Numbered from the stretch's first letter, positions 48,704 to 60,326 are shown. The stretch: DNA of 64,000 bases from Onchidella celtica (GCA_963931925.1 OZ007571.1:59336125-59400124); one strand, 5' to 3'. Notes: generated from the sequence alone by a model not told the origin. A program made the numbers and translations.

Positions 48704-51194
48704 CTGCAAAGAAGAGCAAAATGATAGGGCCATGTATTAGGAATACATAAAGTAACAAGCGAATTAGCGTGCACCAATGGAGACTGGGGACTTACAAAAT
48801 ATGTTTCTTCTCTTAGTAATAGTAATAACTAATCCTTCAGATAATAAATATCTCCATTTGCAGACCATCTGACGCCTAAGGTCGGGATATCATGTTAGCC
48901 AGTGCATACATAAAATCAGTGAGCTCGCTCAATAAAAATGGACGCATGAGTAGTGGGGTGGGTTTGGGACGCACAAAAGGTCACTGGTTCTGATTGTCAA
49001 TCTTTGGCTATCAATTTGACGTTCGAGGTCGGGAAATCATGGCAGACAATAATTGCAGTAAACGTATCAGATGAGATGTATGTATTCTCAATTATAAACC
49101 AGTACACAAAGGATAGAGCAGTGCGAACTGAGGAGCTAGGCAGATAATACAGAGGTGTATAGTGCCGTAGATAGAACAAGGACACAACTATCTGCTTCTT
49201 CTAATTCAATAGCACTTGGGTAGTGACGATATGTCAAAATGTTTAGATTACTGTAGTTAGTTATCTTTAGTTCTGTTTCATTCTGGCAATGAAATACAAC
49301 CACTACATTCTTATTTCGAGCTAGGGGCGTGTAATGTTACACCACCGCGGATCAACAGTAAAGGCAGCAGGTAGACCGCGATGACACTAGTAAAATGTCA
49401 GTAGGTCACAAATATAATAGACTATCAGAGGTGCCCGGCGGCGCTAGGAATAATCCCTCACCCCTTCTCCTTCCTTCCTCCTCCTCTTCCACTATCCCCC
49501 TCCTCCTCTTCCTCTCTCCACCCATTCCCCCCCCCTCCTCGTCCCCACACAGAGTCGACTCACCCATCAGTTTATTCATCAATAAAAGGGCAGTAATCAC
49601 TGGCTGGTTTTTAATACAAAATGTAATGTAGTTCAAGGTCCATAACTTAAATAGATCTTGAGGTACGAAACGTTCAGAAACTTTCCTTCCCATATTTTTA
49701 TATCTTTTCAACAGAAAGCAAGCAACACACATTCAACAACACTACAAAGCACACGCCACCGCCATGATTTATTCCAGTCGGATGATGACACACAAACGCT
49801 GTGGGACTGACGTCTGTTTACGTGGTAAGCCGCGCCCCGCAGGTTCTTAATGCTTTAGCTCCCACAGATTTTACCTATACAAGCTCTTCTCATTAACAGT
49901 TTCCCCACGGTCTGGGCTCTAAATGGCCCATACCTGGCGACTAAATGGGCTCTCATACAACTTAATTATCATGCTCTATTCGTGGACAACTTGTAAATGC
50001 TGTTTCTTTTTAACGAAACACTAGATCATTTACGCCTCATTTTACCATCTTAAAAGGGATAAAAAAAAAAAAATTTGGTTTATAAAAAAAGAAAAAAGAA
50101 TGAAAGGAGGACCCCCCCCCCCCCGCCAGATTGCAAAGGGCGGGGCTGAATGTCTGACAAAAGGATCTTTGACTAACTAACAACAACAACAACAAAAACA
50201 CCCAAGTTTTATCCCCCACCAGCAAGCACTTACAGATTAATGCAACTCCCCATTTCTCCATGGAGCAGTTTGAGATGAACCTAGGATGATTAAAGTCCTA
50301 AAAATGTGCAAAGAGGTCAAGTAGAAGCACAACGACAAAGAGTGGCAATGAACCTGAAATCTTGTTTGGGCAGAGCGAGTCTTTCAAATGTACAATACAA
50401 TGCAATGACAACGGGGTAGATCTACGTAAGCCTATCTTCGTGAAACCTAGGCCTTTATGTTTCACATCTCCTGACAACCCCTTGGCGGGCAAGTCAGGTG
50501 GTTTCGCCGTGTAATATTATTAATATTCAGACAAGCGTGCCTATTTAGATAGATGGCTTCATAAAGCTAAAAGAAAACGCAGATGAAAACAAGTTGTGTA
50601 GGTTGTAGCGGTGTGCATGGTATGTGTGTTATGCGCCACCTAGGCTTGTTCCTATAGAATGCGTAGATTTTTTATATCTTTTTTAAACACATAAGGACAA
50701 TAAAACTTTATGCTTCATCTCTTGAGTCCCGTCTCCGACTAGAACAGTACGTGAAAAGTCTTTAACAGATTAACTTAAAATATAGTGCAATATGTACAGT
50801 TTTGTTCTGGTCAGGCAGTCAGCTACTGCACCAAAGCGTTCTGATTAACACTATAGGTTTTTGTCTTTTTATTCCCCTTGTCTGTGGCAATGTCGCAGTG
50901 GTGTACCGATTATATTAGGGACGGCAGAGGGGAGTGAGTGAGACTGAGCGGAGGCTGGTGGATACGACAATTCCTATGTATTATTTTTGAGCGGAACCAC
51001 GCCTACATTATTACATCAGTCATTTGGGCCGAGCACTCAAAACATGTAGTGCCTGTGGATGATGTAACCCTCACTGCGTCATCGGTCAGACGTGAATAGC
51101 ATTGTGACCTGATACTGAACATTCATTTTTGTGAAAAAAACTAAGTAAATACGATAAAGAGGGTAGATAGATAGATAGATATAGATAGATAGAT

Positions 51195-51277
<83 letters not shown>

Positions 51278-51405
51278 GCGGGGACAGACAAACAGATAGA
51301 CAGATAAATTGATTGGACTTCGGAAAATTTGACCATACATCCTGTCATGCACTATTAATCATTTCACAATGTAAAATTCTTTCATGCCGTCTTGTCTTAT
51401 CGAAC
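48704..51405 (-). other. Intron 2 of the CABIT gene
   Basis: It runs from the donor GAAG|GTTCGA (GT at 51405-51404, a weak but phase-correct site) to the acceptor at 48704-48705. It includes a pyrimidine-rich tract (49440-49545), a C-homopolymer near 50111-50124 and the GATA/GA microsatellite at 51164-51276. A CpG-bearing patch at 49745-49855 with CCGCCATGATTTAT and GACTGACGTC resembles a promoter but is unproven. Confidence 0.65.
51164..51276. repeat. (GATA)n-(GA)n compound microsatellite
   Basis: About 19 GATA units with small interruptions are followed by about 18 GA units. It lies in intron 2, about 130 bp from CABIT exon 2. Length variation is expected. Confidence 0.95.
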
Positions 51406-51570
51406 CTTCATAGTCCACGGGTATAGCAAGAGGAGGCGCCATCTCTTCCAGTGCATCACCGATCTTTCTAAGGCTACAGGCATGGACTTTGGGTACGGAC
51501 CTTCGACTGTATAACAACATGGGCTGCTGCAGGTCGAACTGGAACTCTGACCATACCACCGAGCAGGAAT
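51406..51570 (-). CDS. CABIT-domain signalling protein, exon 2
   Basis: A 165-bp symmetric (phase 1-1) exon lies between the acceptor ggttatcgttgtcag and the donor GAAG|GTTCGA. It reads SCSVVWSEFQFDLQQPMLLY, SRRSVPKVHACSLR and PPLAIPVDYEG. This is the classic first half of a CABIT domain: the 'LLLHSRRSxPKVLAxSL' strand pair and the 'IPxDYxGWF' motif, whose GWF is completed across the splice by exon 3. The phase match on both sides and the motif running across the junction support the model strongly, although the donor is non-consensus at +3 to +6. Confidence 0.85.
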
Positions 51571-52757
51571 CTGACAACGATAACCAGAAAAAGATTTGTA
51601 ACAATATGGTTCGAAACCAAACAATATGTACATCACCATACCCAGTACTCCATGATTATCTGAAGCATGTCTGTGATGTTCTAACTCTAACAGCTCTCCT
51701 TAAGTGAAAAGTTGCCAAACTTATGCATAAGGATCAATGGTTTCTTTGACAATTTCAAGTCACTGTTAGCTTCAAGACATGGCTTTCGTGTTTTTACTTC
51801 AATACTTTATGGGCATATTCATAAGTAACATTTATTTTACTGTTTACTGACTGCTTTCATCACAAGGATTTGTTAATGGAGTAATCATTAAACTAAAATA
51901 AATTAGCATGCCTTTGCTGTTCACATAACGACATGAACACGTCATTGATGCCCCATGTGCTATAATATTTGGAGATAATTCATTTTCTATTCTATTTTTA
52001 TTTTATTTCTATTTTATTGCTATTTCTATTCTATTTCTTTTTTAAATTTATTCTATTTTTTATATATTTTTTTCATGATAAATATTTATTATCTTTGCAT
52101 TTTATATGAGTATTTTAAACCGGATTTGTAAATGTTTCAGTAGTTTTGGATAAGACAGACTGTGTCTACTGTACGCCAGAAGGTAAAAGCGATGCACGAG
52201 TTTATATTTTGATACCTCGGCTATGTAAAGTAAACACTTCTATACGAATAAATATTGGCATAGAGGCCTTGGGCACGGTCGGGATTGGTACAGGCCCATA
52301 ATGTGGTTAAAAAACAACAACAACATCCAACGTTCATTCGCTTTTTCAAGTACTTTTACATCGATTCCTTTTTACCATGAAGGCCTCAGTGACTTTGCTT
52401 ACTTTGATCTAAATACATGTACAGTGTTCAGTTGTTGTTTTTTAAAAAAATAATTTGTAATTACATGAAGCTTTTCAAATGCAGCTTTTTTTTCTCCCTT
52501 TGCCACACAATAATGGTCACTCTTTTTCCTGGCTTTTGTTACGGAGCCGTGGTATTTTATATAGTAATCTATGCTGAACAGTGAACAACAACACAGTATT
52601 TTCAGTATTCGACTTTGTAATTTGTCTGCGGTCCCCAAACAACAGATTTTTTTTTTTGGTTACCGTAGTAAAGATTATGACATTTGAAAAATCACAACTG
52701 AAGAATGCAACTTTTGTTACGCCATCAACACGACCCAATACCCCACCCTGCACTTAC

Positions 52758-52908
52758 CCGTGGAGCACTGGACAACGCAGGGAAGCTTGAATTTTTTCAG
52801 AATTTCTTCTATTGTGTAAGTCTGATTACTCCATTTATATGGTACAGCTGTGGACACAGTCGATGTCACTTTCTGGGATGTCCCTCCCAGTTTTTTGGAC
52901 AGACCCAT
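52758..52908 (-). CDS. CABIT-domain signalling protein, exon 1 (start)
   Basis: The start ATG (52906-52908) is in a strong Kozak context, GTAGCCATGGG, and has an in-frame stop just upstream (TAG TTT ATC GAT…), so it is the true initiator. The exon encodes MGLSKKLGGT… and YTIEEILKKFKLPCVVQCST (31-50), the first CABIT strand and helix. It ends at a consensus donor, CACGG|GTAAGTG, in phase 1, matching exon 2. Summed coding length 151+165+3137 nt is an exact multiple of three and gives 1,150 residues. Confidence 0.87.
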
Positions 52909-54032
52909 GGCTACTTCAGAAAGATCGATAAACTAGTCCAGAAGGTTGAGATATGACTCAGTTTTCGAGTTCTTCATTCCATTCTCTTTTTTTCATTTCG
53001 TAGTCATTCCGATTTAACAGCGCTCTGTGTGGGTTTTGGCGAGTGGTAACATGATGTACAACAATACAGGCTGCAAATCTGCGATCTTATAAGGCTGAGT
53101 TGCACGAGGGCAGTAACTGGTCGAAGTCAAGGTAAGAACTCATTCCTCTTATGCAATTTCGTGTTATAAGCGATCCTACCGCACATTTGCTAGAATTTCC
53201 CTCCCTTAAATTTCAGCCTCTGATGATTTCAGCTGGAAATAAAGCAGACGCCAACTAGTACATCTCTGGTGGGGTTGTTTGTCTGGAAAATTGCACATAG
53301 TTACTCCACGTTATCTCATTTGTATCATTTAGCGTGACAAACATTTGTCTTTTTGTACAACTCTATGGCTCCCCACTAGCATGCCCTTGTCCATGAACCT
53401 GAAAAAGAAGAGAAAATAAATCTTAGACATTTACAGTATTAGCTTTGATTAAATAATATTGTTACAATCAGGAAATCTTGTCAACATCAAAACAGAACGG
53501 CAGCAACAAAAAACAGCGACAAAGCTACTTCGGGGTAAATCCTTAGCGTAAACTTATCAGACAAGAAAAACAATGATGTTAACATTCATGAGATAATAAC
53601 ATGACAACATTAATTATGAAAACACTGACATTAACAGACAATATTCCCCCGACCCGCCCCATAAAGACAACCAAATTGATTAAAGCTGATCCAGTGAACA
53701 GCTTAAGATTTTTGTAGCTTTGAATATCATGCATAAGTTCCAGTGCAGCAATGAACGAGGCACAAATTGTCTATGTGGAACAATGACTAGTATTACATCT
53801 GCGGAGTCTAGGGAAGTAAAGCAAAGACAGAGAAGGAAAACTGAAGCTACAGAAAAGAACAATCTTCTTTCTGCTAATAAACAGGAAGACAAACAATAAT
53901 TATCTTTCACAAGATTATTTTGGGATGAAAATACTGTTAAATTGCAACAAGGAAAAAACAGCAAGGACGATTCTACCTGTGTACTCATGCGCCGCACATT
54001 TTTAACGACTGCCACGCGCGACCAATGGCCAG
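52909..54032. other. Upstream region of the CABIT gene
   Basis: Contains the presumed 5' UTR and promoter of the CABIT gene. A CTTATAAG sequence at about 53087-53094 could serve as a TATA-like box on the minus strand, about 180 bp above the ATG; this is weak. No other gene was seen before the P-like transposon. Confidence 0.35.
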
Positions 54033-54078
54033 ATCAAGGCGTGGCCTTCGTAACTACATGGCCAAACACAGCGGGCGC

Positions 54079-54088
54079 GTGACGTCAC
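54079..54088. promoter_or_regulatory. CRE palindrome GTGACGTCAC, left subterminal
   Basis: Ten-base perfect palindrome, a CREB/ATF-type site, located 39 bp inside the left end of the P-like transposon. The right end has the same site, suggesting a conserved subterminal element used by the transposase or by host bZIP factors. The role is inferred. Confidence 0.6.
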
Positions 54089-54571
54089 AGCAAGCGGCGA
54101 TGCTCGGCTTTCGGCAGGGGTGTTTTGATAACCTGATAATTATCAGTGTACCAACGTAATGTGTATCGTACCGGTACTTGTGTTGTCGTATTACTCAAAG
54201 CAAGATGTAGCATGCATGTGCCTTAAGATGAAAGAATGTTTACACTAGATCTGCAAGTATTAAAATTCGACCACAAAAAAGTGACTACTACTATTAATTA
54301 TTATTTAAAACGGAATAGATCAACGGGAAGCCAAGGCTTAGAGTTTGTCCGACGACTTACTTTACTTATCTACCATTATAGACACCAATATTGCTAGCCT
54401 GAGTAAGTTGATGATAATATTATTATCTTAAGCAGCATACCGATATATTTAATAAGGAAATATCGACATAATAATAGATTAGGCCACTGTTGTATTTTAA
54501 TACATGTATAATGTGTTCACCACTCCTATATCTTTCGTGTCTGTAAGGAAAGAACCGAGAAAAATAGGGAA

Positions 54572-54589
54572 AGGAGAGAGAGAGAGAGA

Positions 54590-54674
<85 letters not shown>
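54572..54674. repeat. (GA)n microsatellite in the P-like element
   Basis: About 50 GA units with one GGGA interruption, between the left terminal repeat and the transposase C-terminal ORF. The Ser-Leu repeats on the minus strand are artefacts. Confidence 0.95.
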
Positions 54675-54675
<1 letters not shown>

Positions 54676-54927
54676 ACATGCACACTTGATAGACAGGAGA
54701 AAAGACAGATGGTGAGAGGAAACTTGCAAACATGAACAATCTAAGATGCTTTACCTTAGCTGGACATAAGGAGCTGCTCAGACGGATAGAACTAAATCCT
54801 TTTGGTGAACGTCTTCACTTTTCTTGAAGTATGATGCCTGGTCACAGAAGCTTTTAGAATAATTGTTCACGAAAATATTTACCACTGGTTTGATACATTT
54901 GGCAGCCACCTCTTCATAAAGAACCCC

Positions 54928-55512
54928 TCATTCTTCACATTTTCCTTGACATAATTCCAGATCCATAACTTTTCGCAGGGACAATTGCAAAAGAATTATT
55001 CTGTGGTTTGTGGTCTGCAGAAATTTATTCTCACTGTCATCTTTTCCAACCAGAACTTGAAAAACTTTGAAAGCTTCTGTAATAATTGACACGGCAAGAT
55101 CAGACGGCCACACTAAACCTCCTCTGTCTAGAGCAGACAAATAGGTGTAACAATCATCGGTCCCCTCCACATGAAGCGTTTTGTCTAGTCTGAACTCGTT
55201 CTTGCAGTCGTCACAGTTGGTGCGCGGCAGTACTTTGGAGACTGCATAACCTGACACAAATACTAAAGCTTTTTGTTGTTCCTCTGTTAATTCGACGTTC
55301 TCACAGTCGGGGATCAATGGCAGAAACTCTATATACTGTTGAGCTGAAGAATCTTTCAGTTGGGTAAATGTTTCCTCCAGAGGTTCAGTGACATCTTTGA
55401 GTGTTAAAGTCCCTTTGGACGCTGAAACCAGTTTTAGGACGCTAATTAGCTTGAGCTTTTTTTCTCCTTCAAGTAACTGTTGGACCGACACGTGGAAGTT
55501 ACATCCACTCAT
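54928..55512 (-). CDS. P-like transposase C-terminal ORF (detached)
   Basis: 194 codons with a real ATG; the frame is open back to about 55577. Residues from about 78 on (FVSGYAVSKVLPRTNCDDCK…LSALDRGGLVWPSDLAVSII) match the C-terminal domain of THAP/P-type transposases: the 'GYvxxKl…CxxC…LxxLDRGGLxxPS' block. The first 75 residues are helical-looking and unrecognised. It lies 82 bp downstream of the THAP ORF in a different frame. No RNase H-like catalytic segment lies between, so the pair looks like an internally deleted transposase gene or two domains joined by unrecognised splicing. The stop is followed in another frame by VKNEGFFMKRWLPNVSN, which may be the original C-terminal tail after a frameshift. 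Confidence 0.6.
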   Translation of the reverse strand: MSGCNFHVSVQQLLEGEKKLKLISVLKLVSASKGTLTLKDVTEPLEETFTQLKDSSAQQYIEFLPLIPDCENVELTEEQQKALVFVSGYAVSKVLPRTNCDDCKNEFRLDKTLHVEGTDDCYTYLSALDRGGLVWPSDLAVSIITEAFKVFQVLVGKDDSENKFLQTTNHRIILLQLSLRKVMDLELCQGKCEE

Positions 55513-55594
55513 TTGTCTGTACTGACTAAATCTAAATTCAAGGTTGTCAGTTTGGAACTTGCCAAGTAAAATATATAAATGAACTTTTTTTTAT

Positions 55595-56395
55595 CTAACA
55601 GGTAGGAAGAAATTTCTTGTAAGCCTCTCTGGCAGTGGCGAAGTGTAATAGCATTGTATCAAACTGTGACCAGGATGTGAGGATAAGGGGAGATTGCTGA
55701 CCAAAGAGCCATTTCAAAGATGTGTTTGGAACTTGAACAATACCTGTATTCTCTTGTGTGAAAATCTCTACGTGCATGTCAGAATGTACTCTAATTGCCG
55801 AAACTAAAGCTGGCTTGCTGCTAAGTAAATCTTGTAAATTGTAAAAACTCCAGTATGGACTTTCCTTTTCGTCGGATAAATTGGTGCTGGTAGTGGCATG
55901 TTTTTCAACGTTGTTGTGTAGCCTATAAATCCAGACGGTCCCTGATACATGACTGTTTAGACTGTTACCAAAATCTGAAAAAGTATCTATTTTGTCACTT
56001 TCTAACCAATCAGAAAATGATTCCTGATCTCTTTGCTGGGCCTCCCTATGCCTTTCCTCTGGTGTTTTTCTTTTTGGAGCTGGTTCGTCAGACAAATACG
56101 ATGGACAATTTGGAAAAATTGACGGGTAAGCATCATCCCTAAGTTTTGGTTTTGATCTTTGCACCGTCAAAACACTTCCGTCTGGTCTTGTAACAGAATC
56201 AGATTGGATGAGGAACTGATCACTAAAGTGTTTAGCACACACAACAGACTGAGATGTAGGAGTAAAGTCAGCTCTAGGAATTTTACTTAGCCATAGATCT
56301 CGCCTTGTCGATTCAGTCGGGAATTTAAACACAGAAACTTTCTCACCATCGTCGTAATTTCCTCTACAACCTGGAACACAGCACTTTCTAGGCAT
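55595..56395 (-). CDS. THAP-domain protein of the P-like transposon
   Basis: The true ATG is at 56395 (MPRKCCVPGC…); two codons upstream in the open frame start with GTG. It encodes 266 residues. An N-terminal THAP zinc finger has C6, C10, W35, C53 and H56 plus the closing AYPSIF box (89-94), matching the C2CH pattern of this DNA-binding domain, which P transposases use to recognise their ends. A basic segment APKRKTPEERHREAQQRDQ (about 106-124) could be an NLS. The remaining roughly 140 residues (SGTVWIYRLHNN…VPNTSLKWLFGQQ…) were not recognised. Without a catalytic domain it could bind ends without cutting, like the truncated P repressor proteins of Drosophila; that is inference. Confidence 0.8.
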   Translation of the reverse strand: MPRKCCVPGCRGNYDDGEKVSVFKFPTESTRRDLWLSKIPRADFTPTSQSVVCAKHFSDQFLIQSDSVTRPDGSVLTVQRSKPKLRDDAYPSIFPNCPSYLSDEPAPKRKTPEERHREAQQRDQESFSDWLESDKIDTFSDFGNSLNSHVSGTVWIYRLHNNVEKHATTSTNLSDEKESPYWSFYNLQDLLSSKPALVSAIRVHSDMHVEIFTQENTGIVQVPNTSLKWLFGQQSPLILTSWSQFDTMLLHFATAREAYKKFLPTC

Positions 56396-56939
56396 TTTCA
56401 CATTGAATATTGTGGTGTTGTGCGTGGGATTTTTAGAATATTACAGAATAACGCAAGTCCTTCTGTATGGTATACAGAGTTGACATTTAATCGACACACA
56501 AAAGCCTATATACGGATATGAAAGTTACTGTCACTGTATAGGTATACGTTATACACAGAAATAATTTCACATATAAATGAACACTGTACAGATAGGCATT
56601 GCACAGGTACACGTCTACTACCTCGACTGACGGGACTCCCAGGCATCCTACATATATAGTCAAACAAGAACAAAGACGGACAACGAACTTTGCTTTCTCA
56701 CGATGTACAACGACCCTAGGACAGGTGGAGAGGAGAGAAAGACAAGGTTAACTGTTAGGAGGGTACTGACCACATAAATATGCCAGTGTCACTGTGTGTG
56801 CGGTCTCCAAGACGTGAGAAGACGTGAGACCGACACAACAAATATCCAATCTTGAGAATAACAATAAGTCTAATAAATCCACACAAAGACAAGAAACAGC
56901 AGTCAACACACAAGCATTGTTATAGTGCCGGTACTCGTG
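56396..56939 (-). other. Interior of the P-like element upstream of the THAP ORF
   Basis: Non-coding sequence between the THAP ORF and the inserted foldback element, probably the 5' intron and leader of the transposon gene. No other feature was recognised. Confidence 0.5.
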
Positions 56940-56986
56940 CCGGTGTAGCAGGCCAGACTATACCCCCGCCAGACTATACCCGGGGT

Positions 56987-57042
56987 TAAACTGGCCTAGC
57001 CCAGAATATACCCCGGGGTATATTCTGGGCTAGGCCAGTTTA
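56987..57042. repeat. Perfect 56-bp palindrome, left end of foldback element
   Basis: Both 28-bp arms are exact inverse complements with centre CCCC|GGGG between 57014 and 57015; the arm contains GGCCTAGCCCAGAATATA. The same 56 bp occurs at 60271-60326. Such a sequence can extrude as a cruciform. Confidence 0.97.
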
Positions 57043-57623
57043 TACCCCGGGGTATACTTTGGGCTAGGCCAGACTATACCCCCCCAGTCCAGATTATACC
57101 CCCTACTTTTTTTTAAAAAAAACAAGTCAAGACCACAGTTTATTTCAACTTTGGTTTAAATTGTTCATTATCACTGTCACCAGGTATCATATTGAAGCAT
57201 ACATTCTTGACTCTTGTAAATTATGATACCTTTAAGATAAAATAAACATTGATATGCAAAAGGTTTGAAAACCCATTCAAATTGATATAATTGGACTTTT
57301 AACACTAATTTTACTTGTGTCCGTTGGTATTATTATTGTTTTTGTTTTTTTAATAATTGGTTGTCCATGACTTAAATATATATTGTAGTATTTTTTTTGT
57401 TTGGCACCACTGACATATACTTAGTGGCATGGTATAAAATAATTATTAGACTCATAAGTGTAACGTTATCTGAATTTTATTTTAGCTTTTGAAAATCAGA
57501 AATGTGCTTGATATGTCAGAACAATTAGATCTACATATAAAGTTACAATAATGCAGAGAGAAAAGGCTGGGAAAGAACACACAGAGAAAACAACAACTAC
57601 ATTTTAATAGCCCAACTGACAGA

Positions 57624-57895
57624 TGGTGCAATTCCATCATCTAACAAAAATTAAATACTTCACACAAAACTAAATACATCTAAAATTGTTTCACATGATG
57701 AACTAACTTAACCTGCCCTGATCCACTTGAAACGTTACAGAATGCTAACCAGTAATGTATGGTGCAATTCCATCATCTAACAAAAATTAAATACTTCACA
57801 CAAAACTAAATACATCTAAAATTGTTTCACATGATGAACTAACTTAACCTGCCCTGATCCACTTGAAACGTTACAGAATGCTAACCAGTAATATA
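57624..57895. repeat. 136-bp tandem duplication
   Basis: Two adjacent 136-bp units (from 57624 and 57760), each starting TGGTGCAATTCCATCATC, are almost identical. The right arm and copy 1 have a single unit, so the duplication is recent and private to this arm. Confidence 0.93.
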
Positions 57896-59215
57896 CAGTA
57901 GTAAAAATAAGAACACGAAATCATCTTATTTACTCTTGAAAATAAATAGAATATAATCAATATCAGAATCGTCATCATCATCTTGGAATATTATAAAGAT
58001 AAGAGGGAATGTAAAAATGACCTACACATCATTCTAGAATCTATAAGCAGCAAAGTGTGTGTACTAACTACATGTATATATGTAAAATATGTATTAAATC
58101 TTTTCAAGTATTCAAGCAGAACTGGACAGAAAGCTTTAGTAGAGGAGCTTTGATAGTCTTGAAAACTGACATATTAAATCCACTGAGACAACTGTGCATT
58201 GTTATGATTGTAGAAAGTAATTACAGTATGTTACGGCAAAAATTCGATGGATCATGTTGCGATAATATTTCTTGTTAGTAAATTCTTTGATAGCTTATTT
58301 ATAGAAAGGTATACGTTTCATGTAGCTGATGGTTTGAGTCACTGGATTAGTTTGCAGGGCATTTGAAGGATTGCAATTATGTGTTATAGTGAATAAAGGT
58401 ATGTCACTTGTGGGTGAAATAAAATTTTAAAAACTTAATGTTGTATCCTTGAATATTTTGCCTGAATATGGGAGTATGATCTGGACTGGTGGAATATAGT
58501 TTCGCCAACACGACACAGTTTATTTCAATCATAGTTTAATTCATTTTTTTATCACTGTCAACGGGCACCACAGTAATACATACATATGCCTACACACATT
58601 CTTGACTTCCGTAAATCATAATACAATTCAGAGGAAAAAACGTGCATTATTATGTATTGATATGCTATGGGGTCAATATCCATTCAAACTGATATAATTC
58701 AACTTTAACCCTCATTTCACTCACGTTCGTTGTCATGTTGTAGTTGTTTTTGTAGTTGGTTGCCCATGAGTAAAATTTGCACTGTATTGTTTGTTTGGCA
58801 CTGACATACACTTAGTCGCAATGGATGAAATAATTAACACACATAAAAATAAAGTTATTTTTGGCGTATTTTTGTGCGCGAATACACAGTTGTTAAATCC
58901 TCTGGCAAGGGACGTGTCAAGCTTAGGAAGGTAAAGACGGACAATTGTACAAGGTCTTTTTTTTTTTTAATTTTATTTCACACGCGAGTGACAAACCCTT
59001 ATTCACTATAACACGTAAGTTCAATCTTTCAAATGCCTAATCCAGTGTTTAGATAGATTCTAGAATGATTTGCAGGCCTACACTGCCGTTTTTACACTCC
59101 CTCTTATATTTTTGTATCATTCCAAGATGATGATGATGATGATGCTGATATTGATATTTCTCTATTTTCAAAAGTAAATAAGATGATTTCGTGTTCTTTT
59201 TGTTATTATTGTATA

Positions 59216-59615
59216 CTAGATGACCTACCGGGCATTTCCCAGAATAAACAATCATGTGATTCCTCCCCCCCCCCTCTCCCCTCTCTAGTATAATAAAAGT
59301 AATAAACTACAGTCTTGCTGCAGAACTCATGCGCACCAGAACACTACGCACCAAACTGAACGCTTGACACGGTTACTTTTTATGACATGCACGGTACTAT
59401 ATATTAAGAAACAAACATGCAAATATACAGATGTTACATAGCAATAAACATTGTTATTTTTTGTAAATACATGCTTGAAGTAAACAACTTTTAATTATAG
59501 CCATCATCTTCCCTATCTCAATTGCCACCATCCTGCCAAATTTAAGGCCTGAAGAGTGTATAGTTTGGTCAGTTAGTCATGCCAAAGGTTGCAAGTTACT
59601 GAAATATATAATAGA
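59216..59615 (-). mobile_element. Non-autonomous Helitron, copy 3 (nested in foldback element)
   Basis: On the minus strand it starts TCTATTATATATTTCAG, ends in CTAG, and has the CCGGGCA-type hairpin (here ATGCCCGG with a decayed partner) about 13 bp before the end. It lies between A and T, the Helitron target, with no TSD. Foldback copy 1 (about 39522-39530) shows the unoccupied site. The length of exactly 400 bp matches copy 1 at 36626-37025. Confidence 0.85.
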
Positions 59616-60270
59616 TTACTGGTTAGCATTCTGTAACATTTCAGGTGGATCTGGACAGGTAGAGTTCATCAGGCGAAAAAATTTAGTGCCTATTTAGTTT
59701 TGTGTGAAGTGGATGATATGGAATTGCACCATCTGTCAGTTGGGTTATTAATATGTTTTTATTATTGTTTTCTATGTGTGTTGTTTTCAGGCCTTTTCTC
59801 TCTGCATCATTGTAACAAAAAATACAATGCATGTTTTACTCATGGCCAACCAATTATCAAAATAATAATAGTAATAATAATAATAATATCAACAGACACG
59901 AGTGACATTTATGCTGAAGACTAATCATACCAGTTTGAATGGATAGTCAACCCTTTTGTATATCACTGCATTTTAATTGATGTTTGTTTCCTCTAAAATG
60001 TATCATGATTAACAGAAGTCAAGAATGTATGTATGTACACCAATTTAAACTAAAGCTGAAATAAACTGTTATTATTATTTCGTCTAAATAGTATTATGAT
60101 TTATGGGTGTCAAGAATGTGTTCACGTATGTATTAATATGATATATGATGACAGTGATAAAGAACAGCCCGAAATAAACTTTGGTCTTGGCTTGTTTTAA
60201 AAAAAAAGTAGGGGGTATAATCTGGACTGGGGGGGTATAGTCTGGCCTAGCCCAAAGTAACCCCGGGGTA

Positions 60271-60326
60271 TAAACTGGCCTAGCCCAGAATATACCCCGG
60301 GGTATATTCTGGGCTAGGCCAGTTTA
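60271..60326. repeat. Perfect 56-bp palindrome, right end of foldback element
   Basis: Identical to the palindrome at 56987-57042; centre between 60298 and 60299. Confidence 0.97.

Noticed and set aside
48704-48758. Hydrophobic N-terminal leader of the long CABIT ORF as a signal peptide or membrane segment
   Set aside because: It lies upstream of a clear acceptor in the right phase; the leader is a translated polypyrimidine tract of the intron.
54423-54739. Ser-Leu repeat ORFs on the minus strand (also at 37256-37702, 43488-43826, 51079-51352)
   Set aside because: They are translations of GA/GATA microsatellites in several frames and have no gene context.
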